DNA of 64,000 nucleotides from RUG572 sp964386385 (GCA_964386385.1 CAYLRN010000004.1:62001-126000), one strand, 5' to 3'. Positions 1 through 8,941 are shown, numbered from the stretch's first letter. A program made the numbers and translations. The notes: generated by a model not told the origin, from the letters alone.

Positions 1-3000
1 TCTTCGCGGTCTCCTGCGCGGCCATCGTGAACGAGCCGTCGGACACGTTCACCTCGCTCTGCGTTCCGTCCTCGTTGACCAGCTTCGCCGTCGTCATCGG
101 AAGGCGCACCGTCTCCGTGCCGCTGGCGTACTCGGCCACGATGAAGAGGCGCACGGACTTGTTCGACTTCAACTCGAACGTGACGTCCACGAGGCCGTTC
201 CACGGATAGCGCTGACGCGCCGCGACACTGCCGAGCGTGACAGGGGCGTCAACGACCTTGTACACGCCGTCCTGCTCGACGAGCTTCGACCATTCCGCAA
301 CCTTCGCCCACGAGGCATCCGCCTCCGCGAACGGGGCGCTGTCGTACTCGCCGCCCGTAATGGTGAGCGTACCGCCGCCAGTGTTGCGTCCGTAGATCGT
401 CGTGACCATGTCCGTGTCAACCGTCCACTCTTCGTCGCCCACGGCGCTTCTGCTGCCGTAGGCCATGTTTCCGTCCACGGTTGCGGACACCGTCGTGCCG
501 GGCGCGTTGGCCGTCGCGAAGACAGAGCCGACAATGTCCCTGCGGGGCGCGCCGTTCTTTATCTCCGTGCAGACGATGACGTTGTTGCGCAGCACCGCGT
601 TCTCGACGGTCATCTTCAGTCCGCCGTCGGAAGCGGCGTACGCGACAAGTCCGGCCGTAGCGCCTGCGCCGACGATCGTCGAATTCAGCAGCGAGCAGTC
701 CTTCATGACGACCTCGCCCGTGTAGCAGATGGAGATGAACGCGGACGTGAAGCAGTCGGCCGTCGCGTCCAGCGGACTGCGGACCTTCGCGCCGTCGATG
801 ACGACGCCGTCAAGCGTGACGGACTTCAGCCAGAACGCATTGTCGAGAACAAGAGCCGTCTTCTCTCCCGCGCCGACGACATTCGCGTCCTTGAACGTCA
901 GATTCCTCATCGCGAGAACCGTGCCCTTCGCCTCGTTCTTCGGATTGGTGAACAGCATTCCCGGCAGTCCCGTGACCGTCTTGCCGTTGCCGTTTACGAC
1001 GAGCGTCTTGTCGGCGGTGAGTTCGATTGCCTCCCACGTGTCGCCGTCGGTGAACGTGATGTCGTCTACGATCTCCACGGGGATGCCGTCGTTCGCCGCG
1101 AGCGCGGCCTTGAGCGCCGCCGCGAGGTCGTTGTACTCCGTCTCGCCGACCTTCGCGACGACGTGCATCTGCACGCCGTACGTGCCGTCGCCGTTCGCCG
1201 TCACTTCGTAGCCCTTCGCGCAGTAGTCCGCATCGACCGCCGCCGTGAACGTGCCGCCCGTGAGGTTGAACTCGTTCCTGGCCGCCGCCGCGTCGCCGGT
1301 CGAGGCGATCGTGAACGTGCCGCGGATTCCCGTGCCGTTCGCGGAGACCGTCGCCTCGTCGTCGATGATGTCGCGGGTGATGAGGCCCTTCGCGCAGTTC
1401 TTCACAGTGACGTCCTCAAGCGTGACGACGCCGGAGTTGTCGCTGTACGAGTTCTTCGAGACGAGCACCGCCGCCTTCTCCGTAAGGCCGTCGAAGGTCG
1501 CGCCCTTGATCGTCACGGCGGGCGTTTCGTCCTTGCCCACCGAATAGAGCTTCACGCCGCGCTTGCCGGTGAACGTTCCGCCGTTCACCTCGGCCTCGCC
1601 GCCGTGCACCCAGAGGTTGTAGCCGTTGTTGCCGCCGGACGTCTCGTTGCAGAACGTGCAGTCGTTGTAGAACGTCTTTCCGTACTGGTTGTTGCCGGTT
1701 CCGTTCGGGAACGTGCAGCGCATGTAGGTGACGGAGTTCTCCGCCGCGTTCACGTTGCGCAGCCACGTCGTGAAGTTGCTCGCGCCGAAGTTGATGTCCT
1801 GCACCCAGCCGGAGAGATTCGGCTTCGTGAGCGTGAGGTCGGTGAACTCGACGTCCACGTCGTACGACTGCTCCGCAAGAAGCGCAACCCGCTTCGTCAG
1901 GCAGATTTCCGCGTTTTCGGACGTTCCGACGAACTTCACCAGCTTCACGCCCGCGAGGCCAGACTTCAGGATCTGCACCCAGCCCTCGCCGTCGACCATC
2001 GCCTTGCCGCCGATCTCGTACGTCACGACGCCGTCGGCGTCCGGCTCCGCCGCCGCGAACGCCGCTTCAAGCGACGCATATCCGACGCCGTTCGCCTTGA
2101 TGAAGTATTCGACCTTCCAGCCATCCGCATCGCTGCCCGCGAGAGCACAGCCTTCCGCGACAGTCGCCCAGGAGGCGTCCTCGGCGAACGGACGGTTGTC
2201 GTACGTGCCGCCAGTGACGGTGAGCGTGCCGCCGGAGGCATTGCGTCCGTAGATTGTCGTCACTTCCGCGTCCTTCGTCAGCGTCTCCGCGTCATACGCG
2301 CTCGCGCTGCCGTAGACGGAGTTGTCCGTCATGGTGGCGGACACCGAAGCTCCGCCCGCGCCGATCGTTCCCACGACCGCGCCGACGATGTCCGTGCGGG
2401 GCTTTCCATCCTCGATCTCCGTGCCGACGATCGTGTTGCCGGTCACCTCGCAGTTCTCGACGACGAGCGCCACAGCTTCGTCAGGGGTCGCCGTCGTGAA
2501 CGCCACCAGTCCGCCGACCGATCCGCAGCTGACGAGCGTGGAGTTGCGGATGGCGCAGTTGCGGAGCGTCACCGTCTTCTTGCCGCCGGCGGACACGCCG
2601 TTGCACCATGCGATGAAGCCCGCGACGTAGCTGTCCGTTCCGGCGCGGACGTCCGCGCCCTCGATGACGACGCCGTCGAGCGTGACGTCAATGCCGTAGG
2701 CGGCGGGGAGGACCACTGCCGCACCGGACTTGCCGTCCGACGTATAGGAATCCTTCGGGTTGACGAACTTCAGGTCCGTGACCGTCAGGCTGCCGTTCCA
2801 CTTGTTGACCGACAGGTCATGCGAGCCGAGCAGGCTTCCCTGCATATTGGATATCGTCTTGCCGTTGCCGTGGACGACGAGCGTTTCGCCGTTGCTGAAC
2901 GGTACGGGCGTCCACGTGCCGCCGTCGGCGAACGTGACGTCGTCGACGATCTCCACGGGGACGCCGTCGTTCGCCGCGAGCGCGGCCTTGAGCGCGTCCG

Positions 3001-4171
3001 CGAGGTCGTTGTACTCCGCATCGCCGACCTTCGCGACGACATGCTTCTTCACGCCGTACGTGCCGTCGTCGTTCTTGGACAACAGGTAGCCGTCCGCAAG
3101 GCCGTCCACCGAATCCGTGGTGAAACTCGCCGCGGAATCGGCAGGAACGATCGCGCCTACGTAGGACGCCGAAGACGTGCGCACGACATCGCCGTCGATT
3201 ACGCCGCCGGCAACCGAGACGGAGACTCCATCACCCGCAACTTCGTCCTGCTCGTCAGTGACGTAGACCGCCGCGACGCCTTTAAGCGTACCGCCGGAAA
3301 TCGTGACGTCGATCCTGCGGTTCGTCGTGTGCTGCGAGACTGCAACGGCGGCGCCTATGACCGAAGGTCCGTTATCAAAGGCCTTCGCCGTGAGTTCAGC
3401 CGCAGTCGCGACAATCGTACCACCCTCGACATTGAGCGTGCCTGCACGGACTTCAACGCCCGTGACGCCGGAGACATAAGATCCCTCCTTGATTGTCAAC
3501 GTGCCAAGTCCTGGGAAATAGACTCCCTCGGAGTTCTTCGCCACCGTCCTGGAGCCGTTCTCAAGTGTGACGTTAAATGGGACTTCGGCAGAGCCGACAC
3601 CGGAAATCGCGCCCGCCGCCTCCACGGGCGAGGCAATCTCAACCGTGCCGAAGACATCAAGCGAAATGCCGCCCTTGTTCTTGCCGTTGGCCACGATGCC
3701 GTTGCACCTGTCCGTCTTGATGGAGACGTCCGCGCCGACCTTGAGCGAGATGCCGGACTCGTTTTCCATTGTATCTCCAAGGAATACGACGCACTGCGTC
3801 ACGCCGACGTTCTCGCCACTGGCGGAAATCGTCCCTTTGCCCGTAAAGGTCACGTCGCCCGACAGAATCCAGAGCGGAAAGCCGCATGTCGCGTTGAGGT
3901 CATGTCCGTTGAGGTCAAGGGTAAGGTCGTCCGTAATCTTGACGAGCGAACCGAGCGAAACGCCATCGACCAACGTCACCGTGTCGCCCTTTGCGGTGGC
4001 CGCAATCGCCGCCTCAAGCGTCTCGTATTCCGCATCGCCCACCTTTGCGACCGACGCGGCCGATGCCGTGCCGGCTGCAAAGAACGCCGCCGCGCCAAGC
4101 GCGGCAACCACCCACTTCTGCGCGCGCCGCAGCGCGGCGCACACTTTACTACCTCGTAATTGCGATTTCAT
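1..4171 (-). CDS. large secreted beta-helix repeat protein, C-terminus beyond window
   Basis: The reading frame is open from an ATG at 4171 down to base 2 and leaves the window, giving 1390 codons without a stop. The start has a ribosome site (AAGGAAC) about 8 bases upstream. Residues 1-39 form a signal peptide with a hydrophobic core ending in an Ala-rich cleavage region (ASA-A). The rest is Gly/Thr/Val-rich, with many short beta-strand repeats such as GGTLTVTGG, as in parallel beta-helix surface proteins. The module AKVGDAEY...L..A..A....VEIVDD appears three times (near bases 4060-3950, 3050-2930 and 1170-1040), and YGRN..GGTLT.TGG.YD twice (near 2260 and 390). Close to the left edge comes an ARQRYPWNG segment that I recall from secreted proteins of Kiritimatiellota-like bacteria. 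Function is unknown; adhesion or glycan binding is a guess. A long open frame on the plus strand over the same bases is a GC-bias shadow. Confidence 0.85.
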   Translation of the reverse strand, partial: MKSQLRGSKVCAALRRAQKWVVAALGAAAFFAAGTASAASVAKVGDAEYETLEAAIAATAKGDTVTLVDGVSLGSLVKITDDLTLDLNGHDLNATCGFPLWILSGDVTFTGKGTISASGENVGVTQCVVFLGDTMENESGISLKVGADVSIKTDRCNGIVANGKNKGGISLDVFGTVEIASPVEAAGAISGVGSAEVPFNVTLENGSRTVAKNSEGVYFPGLGTLTIKEGSYVSGVTGVEVRAGTLNVEGGTIVATAAELTAKAFDNGPSVIGAAVAVSQHTTNRRIDVTISGGTLKGVAAVYVTDEQDEVAGDGVSVSVAGGVIDGDVVRTSSASYVGAIVPADSAASFTTDSVDGLADGYLLSKNDDGTYGVKKHVVAKVGDAEYNDLADALKAALAANDGVPVEIVDDVTFADGGTWTPVPFSNGETLVVHGNGKTISNMQGSLLGSHDLSVNKWNGSLTVTDLKFVNPKDSYTSDGKSGAAVVLPAAYGIDVTLDGVVIEGADVRAGTDSYVAGFIAWCNGVSAGGKKTVTLRNCAIRNSTLVSCGSVGGLVAFTTATPDEAVALVVENCEVTGNTIVGTEIEDGKPRTDIVGAVVGTIGAGGASVSATMTDNSVYGSASAYDAETLTKDAEVTTIYGRNASGGTLTVTGGTYDNRPFAEDASWATVAEGCALAGSDADGWKVEYFIKANGVGYASLEAAFAAAEPDADGVVTYEIGGKAMVDGEGWVQILKSGLAGVKLVKFVGTSENAEICLTKRVALLAEQSYDVDVEFTDLTLTKPNLSGWVQDINFGASNFTTWLRNVNAAENSVTYMRCTFPNGTGNNQYGKTFYNDCTFCNETSGGNNGYNLWVHGGEAEVNGGTFTGKRGVKLYSVGKDETPAVTIKGATFDGLTEKAAVLVSKNSYSDNSGVVTLEDVTVKNCAKGLITRDIIDDEATVSANGTGIRGTFTIASTGDAAAARNEFNLTGGTFTAAVDADYCAKGYEVTANGDGTYGVQMHVVAKVGETEYNDLAAALKAALAANDGIPVEIVDDITFTDGDTWEAIELTADKTLVVNGNGKTVTGLPGMLFTNPKNEAKGTVLAMRNLTFKDANVVGAGEKTALVLDNAFWLKSVTLDGVVIDGAKVRSPLDATADCFTSAFISICYTGEVVMKDCSLLNSTIVGAGATAGLVAYAASDGGLKMTVENAVLRNNVIVCTEIKNGAPRRDIVGSVFATANAPGTTVSATVDGNMAYGSRSAVGDEEWTVDTDMVTTIYGRNTGGGTLTITGGEYDSAPFAEADASWAKVAEWSKLVEQDGVYKVVDAPVTLGSVAARQRYPWNGLVDVTFELKSNKSVRLFIVAEYASGTETVRLPMTTAKLVNEDGTQSEVNVSDGSFTMAAQETAK

Positions 4172-4223
4172 ACGTCCAGTTCCTTGTTTTACGAATCTGC
4201 CTTCTTTGAGCATTCGGGCGCAA

Positions 4224-4253
4224 ATGATATCGTTTTTTTTTTTTCCTCGTCAA
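4224..4253 (-). promoter_or_regulatory. promoter of secreted repeat protein with A12 tract in spacer
   Basis: On the minus strand a TTGACG -35 (4248-4253) and a TATCAT -10 (4224-4229) are separated by 18 bases. Twelve of these are an uninterrupted A run (T12 on the plus strand, 4233-4244). A second T10 run lies upstream at 4278-4287. The leader to the ATG at 4171 is about 45 bases. Slippage in the A run would change the -35/-10 spacing, so phase-variable expression is plausible. Confidence 0.5.
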
Positions 4254-4363
4254 CACCTCCGTTGACAAATAATTTGCTTTTTTTTTTCTTCAAATTCATA
4301 GCCGAAAACCGATGTTTTCACGCAGGTATGTACAAAAGTTTTTTTTGCGAGTCCATGCATTTC

Positions 4364-4470
4364 GGGGAGGGGCGCGCTCCTGCGCGACCATGGCAGGAAC
4401 GGCGGACGCGCGGGAGCGCGTCCCTCCCGTTGAAAGCGAATGCGGCGGGGCGGGACGCCCCGCCCTACCA
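4364..4470. repeat. composite of two dispersed palindromic repeat families
   Basis: The 467-base gap between the divergent genes (4172-4638) holds T-runs and this block. Bases 4368-4392 are family B (GGGAGGGGCGCGCTCCTGCG, then CGACC), followed by its inverted counterpart at about 4407-4429 (GCGCGGGAGCGCGTCCCTCC). Bases 4443-4469 are family A (GGCGGGGCGGGACGCCCCGC then CCTACC). Both can fold into stable hairpins, and both recur many times in the window. I see no gene in the gap. Confidence 0.8.
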
Positions 4471-4570
4471 GATGGCGAAGCAGATTTCCCCTCGCATGGG
4501 GACGACGCCTCGCCGCGCCATGCGTCTGCGATTCGGCAAAATAAAATGGGCGGAACGCCGAAACATACCG

Positions 4571-4599
4571 TTGTTATTTTGCCGATTAAATGGTAGACT
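4571..4599 (+). promoter_or_regulatory. possible promoter of Fic gene
   Basis: TTGTTA (4571-4576) and TAGACT (4594-4599) are 17 bases apart, 40 bases before the Fic start codon. They are similar but not identical to the sigma-70 consensus. Confidence 0.35.
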
Positions 4600-4638
4600 T
4601 TGCCGGTGCCGTCCATCCATTTTTAAAGGGGAAGCGAC

Positions 4639-5520
4639 ATGCGTCTACTGTCCGTCAAAGAATGCGCCGAAAAATGGCAGATATCAGAACGAAGCGTCCG
4701 AAACTACTGTTCATTGGGGCGCATCGGCGGAGCTGTCCTTGAAAAAGGCGAGTGGCGCATTCCGGACGAAGCCGAAAAGCCGCCTCGCAAGAACCGTCTT
4801 CGGGTCTTGCCCAAAAGCGTCGGCCAAATTCTAAGGCTTGAGATGAAATCGCGCGTAAGGGGACGTCTCTACCACCAGGTGCAGGTCGACCTCACCTACA
4901 ACTCCAACCACATTGAGGGGGGACGGCTTACACATGAGCAGACGCGCTGGATATTCGAAACGTCGACGATCGGCGCCGTGGCGGACGACCTGCCGGTCAA
5001 CGACATCGTTGAAACGGCGAACCATTTCCGCTGCATCGACACGATCATTTCCACCTTCACCGACCGCCTCACGGAACCATATGTCAAACGCCTCCATCTC
5101 CAATTGAAAAACGGCACTTCGGATGGCAGAAAGCCATGGTTTGCGACGGGCGACTACAAGCGTCTCGTGAATTCCGTGAACGACGTCGAAACGACACGTC
5201 CTGAAGACGTCCACGACGAGATGAAAGCCCTTCTCGCATGGTATGAATCCGCGCCGCCGTCCTTTGAACGAATCCTCGACTTCCACGTCCGCTTCGAGAC
5301 AATACATCCGTTCCAGGATGGAAACGGACGCATCGGACGGCTGCTCATGTTCAAGGAATGCCTCCGCGCCGACATTCTTCCGTTCATCATCGACGACTCG
5401 CTCAAGAGGTTCTACTATCGCGGACTCCACGAATGGCCGAAGGTCAGGGAATATCTCCTCGACATCTGCAGGACCGGGCAAGACCGCTTCGCTGCGTTGA
5501 TGCGCCATTACGGTCTTTGA
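4639..5520 (+). CDS. Fic family AMPylase-like protein with N-terminal helix-turn-helix
   Basis: The protein has 293 residues. Residues 223-234 read HPFQDGNGRIGR, the complete Fic active-site loop (HPFx2GNGRx2R), so adenylyl or nucleotidyl transfer to a hydroxyl side chain is expected. Residues 89-94 read SNHIEG, matching the inhibitory [S/T]xxxE[G/N] helix motif. Placed N-terminal to the Fic core, this marks a class II, self-inhibited Fic enzyme. Residues 1-50 resemble a MerR/excisionase-type helix-turn-helix (SVKECAEKWQISERSVRNYC), so it may bind DNA. The ATG follows an AGGGGAA ribosome site. It stands alone between divergent and convergent neighbours. Target and role (regulator or toxin-like stress protein) cannot be told from the sequence. 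Confidence 0.92.
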   Translation: MRLLSVKECAEKWQISERSVRNYCSLGRIGGAVLEKGEWRIPDEAEKPPRKNRLRVLPKSVGQILRLEMKSRVRGRLYHQVQVDLTYNSNHIEGGRLTHEQTRWIFETSTIGAVADDLPVNDIVETANHFRCIDTIISTFTDRLTEPYVKRLHLQLKNGTSDGRKPWFATGDYKRLVNSVNDVETTRPEDVHDEMKALLAWYESAPPSFERILDFHVRFETIHPFQDGNGRIGRLLMFKECLRADILPFIIDDSLKRFYYRGLHEWPKVREYLLDICRTGQDRFAALMRHYGL

Positions 5521-5621
5521 CCCTCACAGAGGCGAAAACGGCAGGAGGCGGTCTGCGGCGCAAACGTGAAAAGGCGCGAAAGCGACGTCACGAGACGGCG
5601 GGCGGGCGGCCCTGCCGGCGT

Positions 5622-6200
5622 TCAGGAGACCGGCAGCCTGACGCCGCCGGGGCGGAGGACGGAGACGCGGCCGCCGGGATCGACCTTCACGACGGCGGAG
5701 GCGACGCCGCCCGGAGAGGGACCGTCGTCCACCACCACGTCCGCCGAGAGGCCGACGTCCGCAAGCGCCTCGGCCGCGTCAACGGCGGGCCGGCCTCCGC
5801 TGAGGTTCGCGCTCGTCACGCGCAGAGTTCCGCCGCAGGCGGCGAGCAGTTTTCGCGTCCATTCGTGGTCAGGCACGCGGAGGCCCTCGTACGCGCCGCC
5901 GGCGGCCGGGAGGACGAGCGTGAGGGCGCCGGGCCAGAACTCGTCCGCAAGGCGCTGCGCGGCCGACGGCAGGGGACTGCCGAGAAAGGCGGCGGCGGCG
6001 GCGGAATCGGAAGCCAGGAGGGCTATCGGCTTCTTCGCCTCCCGTCCCTTGATCGTGTAGAGACGGTCGACGGCGGCGGGGAAGGCGGGATGGGCGGCGA
6101 GGCCGTAGACGGTGTCCGTCGGTATCACGGCCACGCCGCCCGCATTGAGAAGCGCCGCAGTCTCGCGGACCGCGGCGTCGCTGCATTCGACGATTCTCAT
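5622..6200 (-). CDS. tsaC: L-threonylcarbamoyladenylate synthase (Sua5/YciO/YrdC)
   Basis: This 192-residue protein has the normal length for the single-domain TsaC/YrdC type. It makes threonylcarbamoyl-AMP from threonine, bicarbonate and ATP, the first step of t6A37 modification in tRNAs that read ANN codons. It shows the family signature near the N-terminus (VIPTDTVYGLA), a later GREAKKP segment, and VTSANLSGG in the C-terminal half. It lies 18 bases downstream of the DUF1080 gene on the same strand, so the two are probably co-transcribed. It converges with the Fic gene across a 101-base gap with no clear terminator. Confidence 0.93.
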   Translation of the reverse strand: MRIVECSDAAVRETAALLNAGGVAVIPTDTVYGLAAHPAFPAAVDRLYTIKGREAKKPIALLASDSAAAAAFLGSPLPSAAQRLADEFWPGALTLVLPAAGGAYEGLRVPDHEWTRKLLAACGGTLRVTSANLSGGRPAVDAAEALADVGLSADVVVDDGPSPGGVASAVVKVDPGGRVSVLRPGGVRLPVS

Positions 6201-6218
6201 TCTCGGCGGGACCGGAAG

Positions 6219-6914
6219 CTACCGCTTGTCGAGTTCGTTGATCTTGACGTTGCGGAAGTACGGCTTCGCGCCGCCGTGCATTCCCTGAAGGCCGATCGCG
6301 CCCTTCGTGGGGAGTTCGGCGAGGGGACGGGAGAGCCACGGCGGGATGGGGGTGCCGTCGGGGTTCTTCTTCGCGCTCGTGAACCTGGCCAGGCTCGTGT
6401 CGACGGTTATCTCGTCGTTGACGGCGACCTTGATGCGCTTGCCCTGCGCCCATATCGTCATGCGGTTCCACTCGCCGGCGGGCTTGACGGAGCTCTTCTC
6501 CGGGCCGACGTGTCCGTAGACGCTTCCGTTCTTCAGGCGCGGCGCGTCCTTCTTCCACTTGTCGGCGTTGTCGTCGAGGAGCTGGATCTCGACGGAGTTG
6601 GGAATCCAGTTGGCGACGTCGGAGCAGTAGACGATCACGCCGGAGTTCGCGGCGGGGTCGAGCTTGTATTCGAGGTCGAGAATGAAGTTCTCGTATTCGC
6701 CCTTGAACCAGAGGGCGCTGTCCACGGTGGAGAACATTCCGCCGTCGGCGGTGCGCGACCAGGCGCCGGCCTTAAAGCTGGCCACGTTCTCAAGCGGCGT
6801 GCCGACGTCGCCGAGCAGATTGCGCCATCCGTCCGCAGACGTGTCCGGATGAACGCCGGCCATGCACGCGCCGGCGGCCATCGCCAACGCCCCAACAAGA
6901 ATTCTGCATTCCAT
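6219..6914 (-). CDS. secreted DUF1080 (3-keto-disaccharide hydrolase) domain protein
   Basis: This 231-residue protein has a signal peptide (about residues 1-20). The remainder matches the DUF1080/3-keto-disaccharide hydrolase beta-sandwich fold. Telling segments are GWRNLLG near the start, NSGVIVYCSD, VEIQLLDD, and the NEWNRM-like GEWNRMTIWAQG. Members act on oxidised disaccharides or bind glycans in PVC and Bacteroidota genomes; the substrate here is unknown. The start has an AAGGAAC ribosome site 6 bases upstream. A TGCTATAAT box 67 bases upstream gives it a true leader, unlike several genes in this window. tsaC follows 18 bases downstream. Confidence 0.88.
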   Translation of the reverse strand: MECRILVGALAMAAGACMAGVHPDTSADGWRNLLGDVGTPLENVASFKAGAWSRTADGGMFSTVDSALWFKGEYENFILDLEYKLDPAANSGVIVYCSDVANWIPNSVEIQLLDDNADKWKKDAPRLKNGSVYGHVGPEKSSVKPAGEWNRMTIWAQGKRIKVAVNDEITVDTSLARFTSAKKNPDGTPIPPWLSRPLAELPTKGAIGLQGMHGGAKPYFRNVKINELDKR

Positions 6915-6980
6915 CTATCAGTTCCTTTCGTTCCATGCGATGCGGGACGCCGAAGGCCCGGCGTCCGTCACGCGGGAAGC

Positions 6981-6989
6981 ATTATAGCA
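6981..6989 (-). promoter_or_regulatory. extended -10 element of DUF1080 gene
   Basis: The minus strand reads TGCTATAAT here, a perfect extended -10. It predicts a leader of about 60 bases before the ATG at 6914. Confidence 0.5.
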
Positions 6990-7028
6990 GAAAATCCCAT
7001 CCGCGTCCTCCATGCGCTCTCCGCAGAG

Positions 7029-7069
7029 GAAAAAACGCAAAGAGGCCGCGGCGCAGACGCCGCGGCCTC
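7029..7069 (-). terminator. intrinsic terminator after rpsU
   Basis: A perfect 12-base-pair stem, GAGGCCGCGGCG (7042-7053) and its complement (7058-7069), encloses a 4-base loop. Read on the minus strand it is followed by TTTGCGTTTTTT. It lies 32 bases past the rpsU stop. Confidence 0.85.
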
Positions 7070-7100
7070 CTCATGCTAAGGCATGCTGGCCTTTTCGGAA

Positions 7101-7301
7101 TCAGAATTCCTGCGAACGACGACGGGAGCGATTCCGAATGCGCGCACGGGCGGATTTCTTCCGCGCCTTGACGCACGGCTTCTCGAAGTACCGCTGATCG
7201 CGAAGCGTCTTGATGATGCCCTCCTTGTCGAGGATCTTCTTCAGACGCTTCAAGCCGCGTTCGACGGACTCGTTTTTCTTCAGCTTGAGCTGGATCGACA
7301 T
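7101..7301 (-). CDS. rpsU: 30S ribosomal protein S21
   Basis: The 66 residues match bacterial S21 from end to end: a start with LKKNESVERGLKRLKK, a RYFEKPC segment and a very basic tail (KSARARIRNRSRRRSQEF). S21 sits at the mRNA exit side of the small subunit and helps initiation. The ATG at 7301 is the only start that gives the normal family length; a longer upstream extension in the same frame is spurious. It has its own promoter at 7360-7388 and a strong terminator at 7029-7069, so it is a monocistronic unit. Confidence 0.95.
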   Translation of the reverse strand: MSIQLKLKKNESVERGLKRLKKILDKEGIIKTLRDQRYFEKPCVKARKKSARARIRNRSRRRSQEF

Positions 7302-7359
7302 GCCTTTTTCACCTGCCTTTCGTTTTCCGGCTCTTGGGACGCCGGTAGATTTGGCGGAC

Positions 7360-7388
7360 AGTATACCATTTGGCGCCGCCGAAATCAA
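7360..7388 (-). promoter_or_regulatory. rpsU promoter
   Basis: On the minus strand TTGATT (7383-7388) and TATACT (7360-7365) are separated by 17 bases, with TGG before the -10 giving an extended -10. The leader is about 52 bases. Confidence 0.65.
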
Positions 7389-7402
7389 GTCCCGACGCCG
7401 GG

Positions 7403-8926
7403 CTACTTTTTCTCGAGGACCAGGCAGCGGTTGCCCGTGCCGAACGCGTCCACGTAGGCCTGCGTGGCGGGGCCGTACGTCTCGCGCCTGGCCGTCGTCT
7501 CGGAGATCGTGCCGAACTGGTCGCCGGCGCGGCCGATGAACAGGTTGTCCGTCATGGTGGGCATGGAGGACGAGCCGTCCTCGTTCTTCAGCCCGCTGCA
7601 GATCTGGACGAGCATGTCGCCCGATTCGCAGAAGACGTTTTCGCGCACGACGTAGTTCTTCGCGCGGTTGCGGTCGCCGTGGTACCACGCCTTGATGTGG
7701 GCGCCCTCGTTCCGGTCGGGCCTCTGCTCGCAGAATCCGCGCCCGGCGTCGATCATGACGTTGCGGTCGAAGAGCAGGTTCTCCATGCGGCTGGGGTTGC
7801 CGTTCTTCGCCGTGAGGAAGTACTCGATCGAGTAGTTGCACTTCTCGAACACGTTGTCCACGTAGCGGACGTTCTTCTCGTCGCAGCGCTCCATGCCCTT
7901 CGATTCGGGGATGTTGAACTGGTGCGTGACGCCCGCGTCGTAGATCTGGGAGAAGCAGCAGTTGGTGACGACATATCCGTCGCAGGCGCCGTAGATCTCG
8001 ACGGCGTTCCCCAGGCGCGTCGGGTAGTCGCGTCCGAAGATCCCCTCGGCCTGGATAGATCCGCCGATCCACGCGAACTCGCAGTTGGAGACCTTGAGGT
8101 TGCGGCACGTGCCGGCGCCGACGCCGTGGACGCCGACGTACTTGACGGTGAAGTTGTCGATCGCCACGTCGCAGGCGCCGCCCACGCCGAAGCCGTGGCA
8201 CTTGACGTTGAACTCGATCGACTTGAAGCGCGAGCCGGGGTTCGTCTCGCTGTAGAGGTAGACCTTGCCGGTGCCGCCCTTGTAGTAGTCGTGCCAGAAG
8301 TGGAGGTCCGTGTCGAGGTCGCGGTAGGAGTTGAACGGACGGCCGGTGAACTTGTTGAACTTCTTTCCGGTCTTCCTGTCGGTGCGGATGACGATCTTGA
8401 CGGCGCACGCGGCGCCGTCGTCGAAGACGAGCGTTCCCACGTCGCGCGTGTCCATCTGGTAGGCCCAGACGCGCGGATTGTCGGTCTGCACCCACTTGGA
8501 CGGGTCGGCGCCGTTCGCGGGCGAGCCGTATACGCAGGGCTTGGGGCCCTTCCCGTACGCGGTGTACGTAACGCCGCTCCTGACGGGGACGGTACCGCGG
8601 TAGACGCCGCCGCGCTCGAAGAGGACGACGGAGCCGGGGGCGAGCGTTTCGCGGCCGAGGCGCGCGGAGGTCTTCCACGCCGTCTGCGGCGTCCGCCCGT
8701 CGGCAGCGTCGTCACCGGACTTTTCGGAGAGGTAGTACTTCGGCGCGTCCGCGGGGACGTCGCCGTTCGGCGTTGCGCGGATCTCGGCGATTCGCCTGTC
8801 CGCCCACGCGCGCACGACCGCGCGCGGGTTGTCCGAGCGCGCGACCTGTTCGATTCCGCATTCCGGCACGCAGCCGGCGCCGAAAGCCGCCCCAAGGGCC
8901 AGCAGAAGAGTCTGTTTCATGTTCAT
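7403..8926 (-). CDS. secreted right-handed parallel beta-helix protein, probable lipoprotein
   Basis: This 507-residue protein begins with a signal sequence that ends in a lipobox-like AFGAGC, so it may be a lipoprotein. The mature start contains the YYLSEKSGDDAADGRTPQTAW segment typical of pectate-lyase-like, right-handed beta-helix proteins (a KSGDD..DG..P..AW motif). Repeats of N/V/F turns follow (for example NLKVSNCEFAWIGG and YVVTNCCFSQIYDAGV). Such proteins bind or cleave acidic polysaccharides. No catalytic set could be assigned, so it may be a lyase, an epimerase or only a binding protein. The -10 box ends 6 bases before the ATG, predicting a leaderless message. A second ATG two codons later (8920) is an alternative. 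Confidence 0.85.
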   Translation of the reverse strand: MNMKQTLLLALGAAFGAGCVPECGIEQVARSDNPRAVVRAWADRRIAEIRATPNGDVPADAPKYYLSEKSGDDAADGRTPQTAWKTSARLGRETLAPGSVVLFERGGVYRGTVPVRSGVTYTAYGKGPKPCVYGSPANGADPSKWVQTDNPRVWAYQMDTRDVGTLVFDDGAACAVKIVIRTDRKTGKKFNKFTGRPFNSYRDLDTDLHFWHDYYKGGTGKVYLYSETNPGSRFKSIEFNVKCHGFGVGGACDVAIDNFTVKYVGVHGVGAGTCRNLKVSNCEFAWIGGSIQAEGIFGRDYPTRLGNAVEIYGACDGYVVTNCCFSQIYDAGVTHQFNIPESKGMERCDEKNVRYVDNVFEKCNYSIEYFLTAKNGNPSRMENLLFDRNVMIDAGRGFCEQRPDRNEGAHIKAWYHGDRNRAKNYVVRENVFCESGDMLVQICSGLKNEDGSSSMPTMTDNLFIGRAGDQFGTISETTARRETYGPATQAYVDAFGTGNRCLVLEKK

Positions 8927-8932
8927 GCGCCG

Positions 8933-8941
8933 ATTATAGCA
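8933..8941 (-). promoter_or_regulatory. extended -10 abutting start codon (leaderless)
   Basis: The minus strand reads TGCTATAAT, and its last T is 6 bases before the ATG at 8926. No ribosome site fits between them. Confidence 0.55.

Noticed and set aside
1163..4159. Plus-strand open frame of 998 codons
   Set aside because: It lies opposite the secreted repeat protein, is Arg/Val/His-rich without domains and results from GC-biased third positions. The minus strand has the signal peptide, ribosome site and beta-repeats.
5358..7079. Plus-strand open frame of 573 codons
   Set aside because: It overlaps Fic in another frame and is antisense to tsaC and the DUF1080 gene, both clearly recognised.
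7101..8678. 525-codon minus-strand frame ending in rpsU
   Set aside because: Only the last 66 codons are S21. The rest is an out-of-frame reading of the beta-helix gene.
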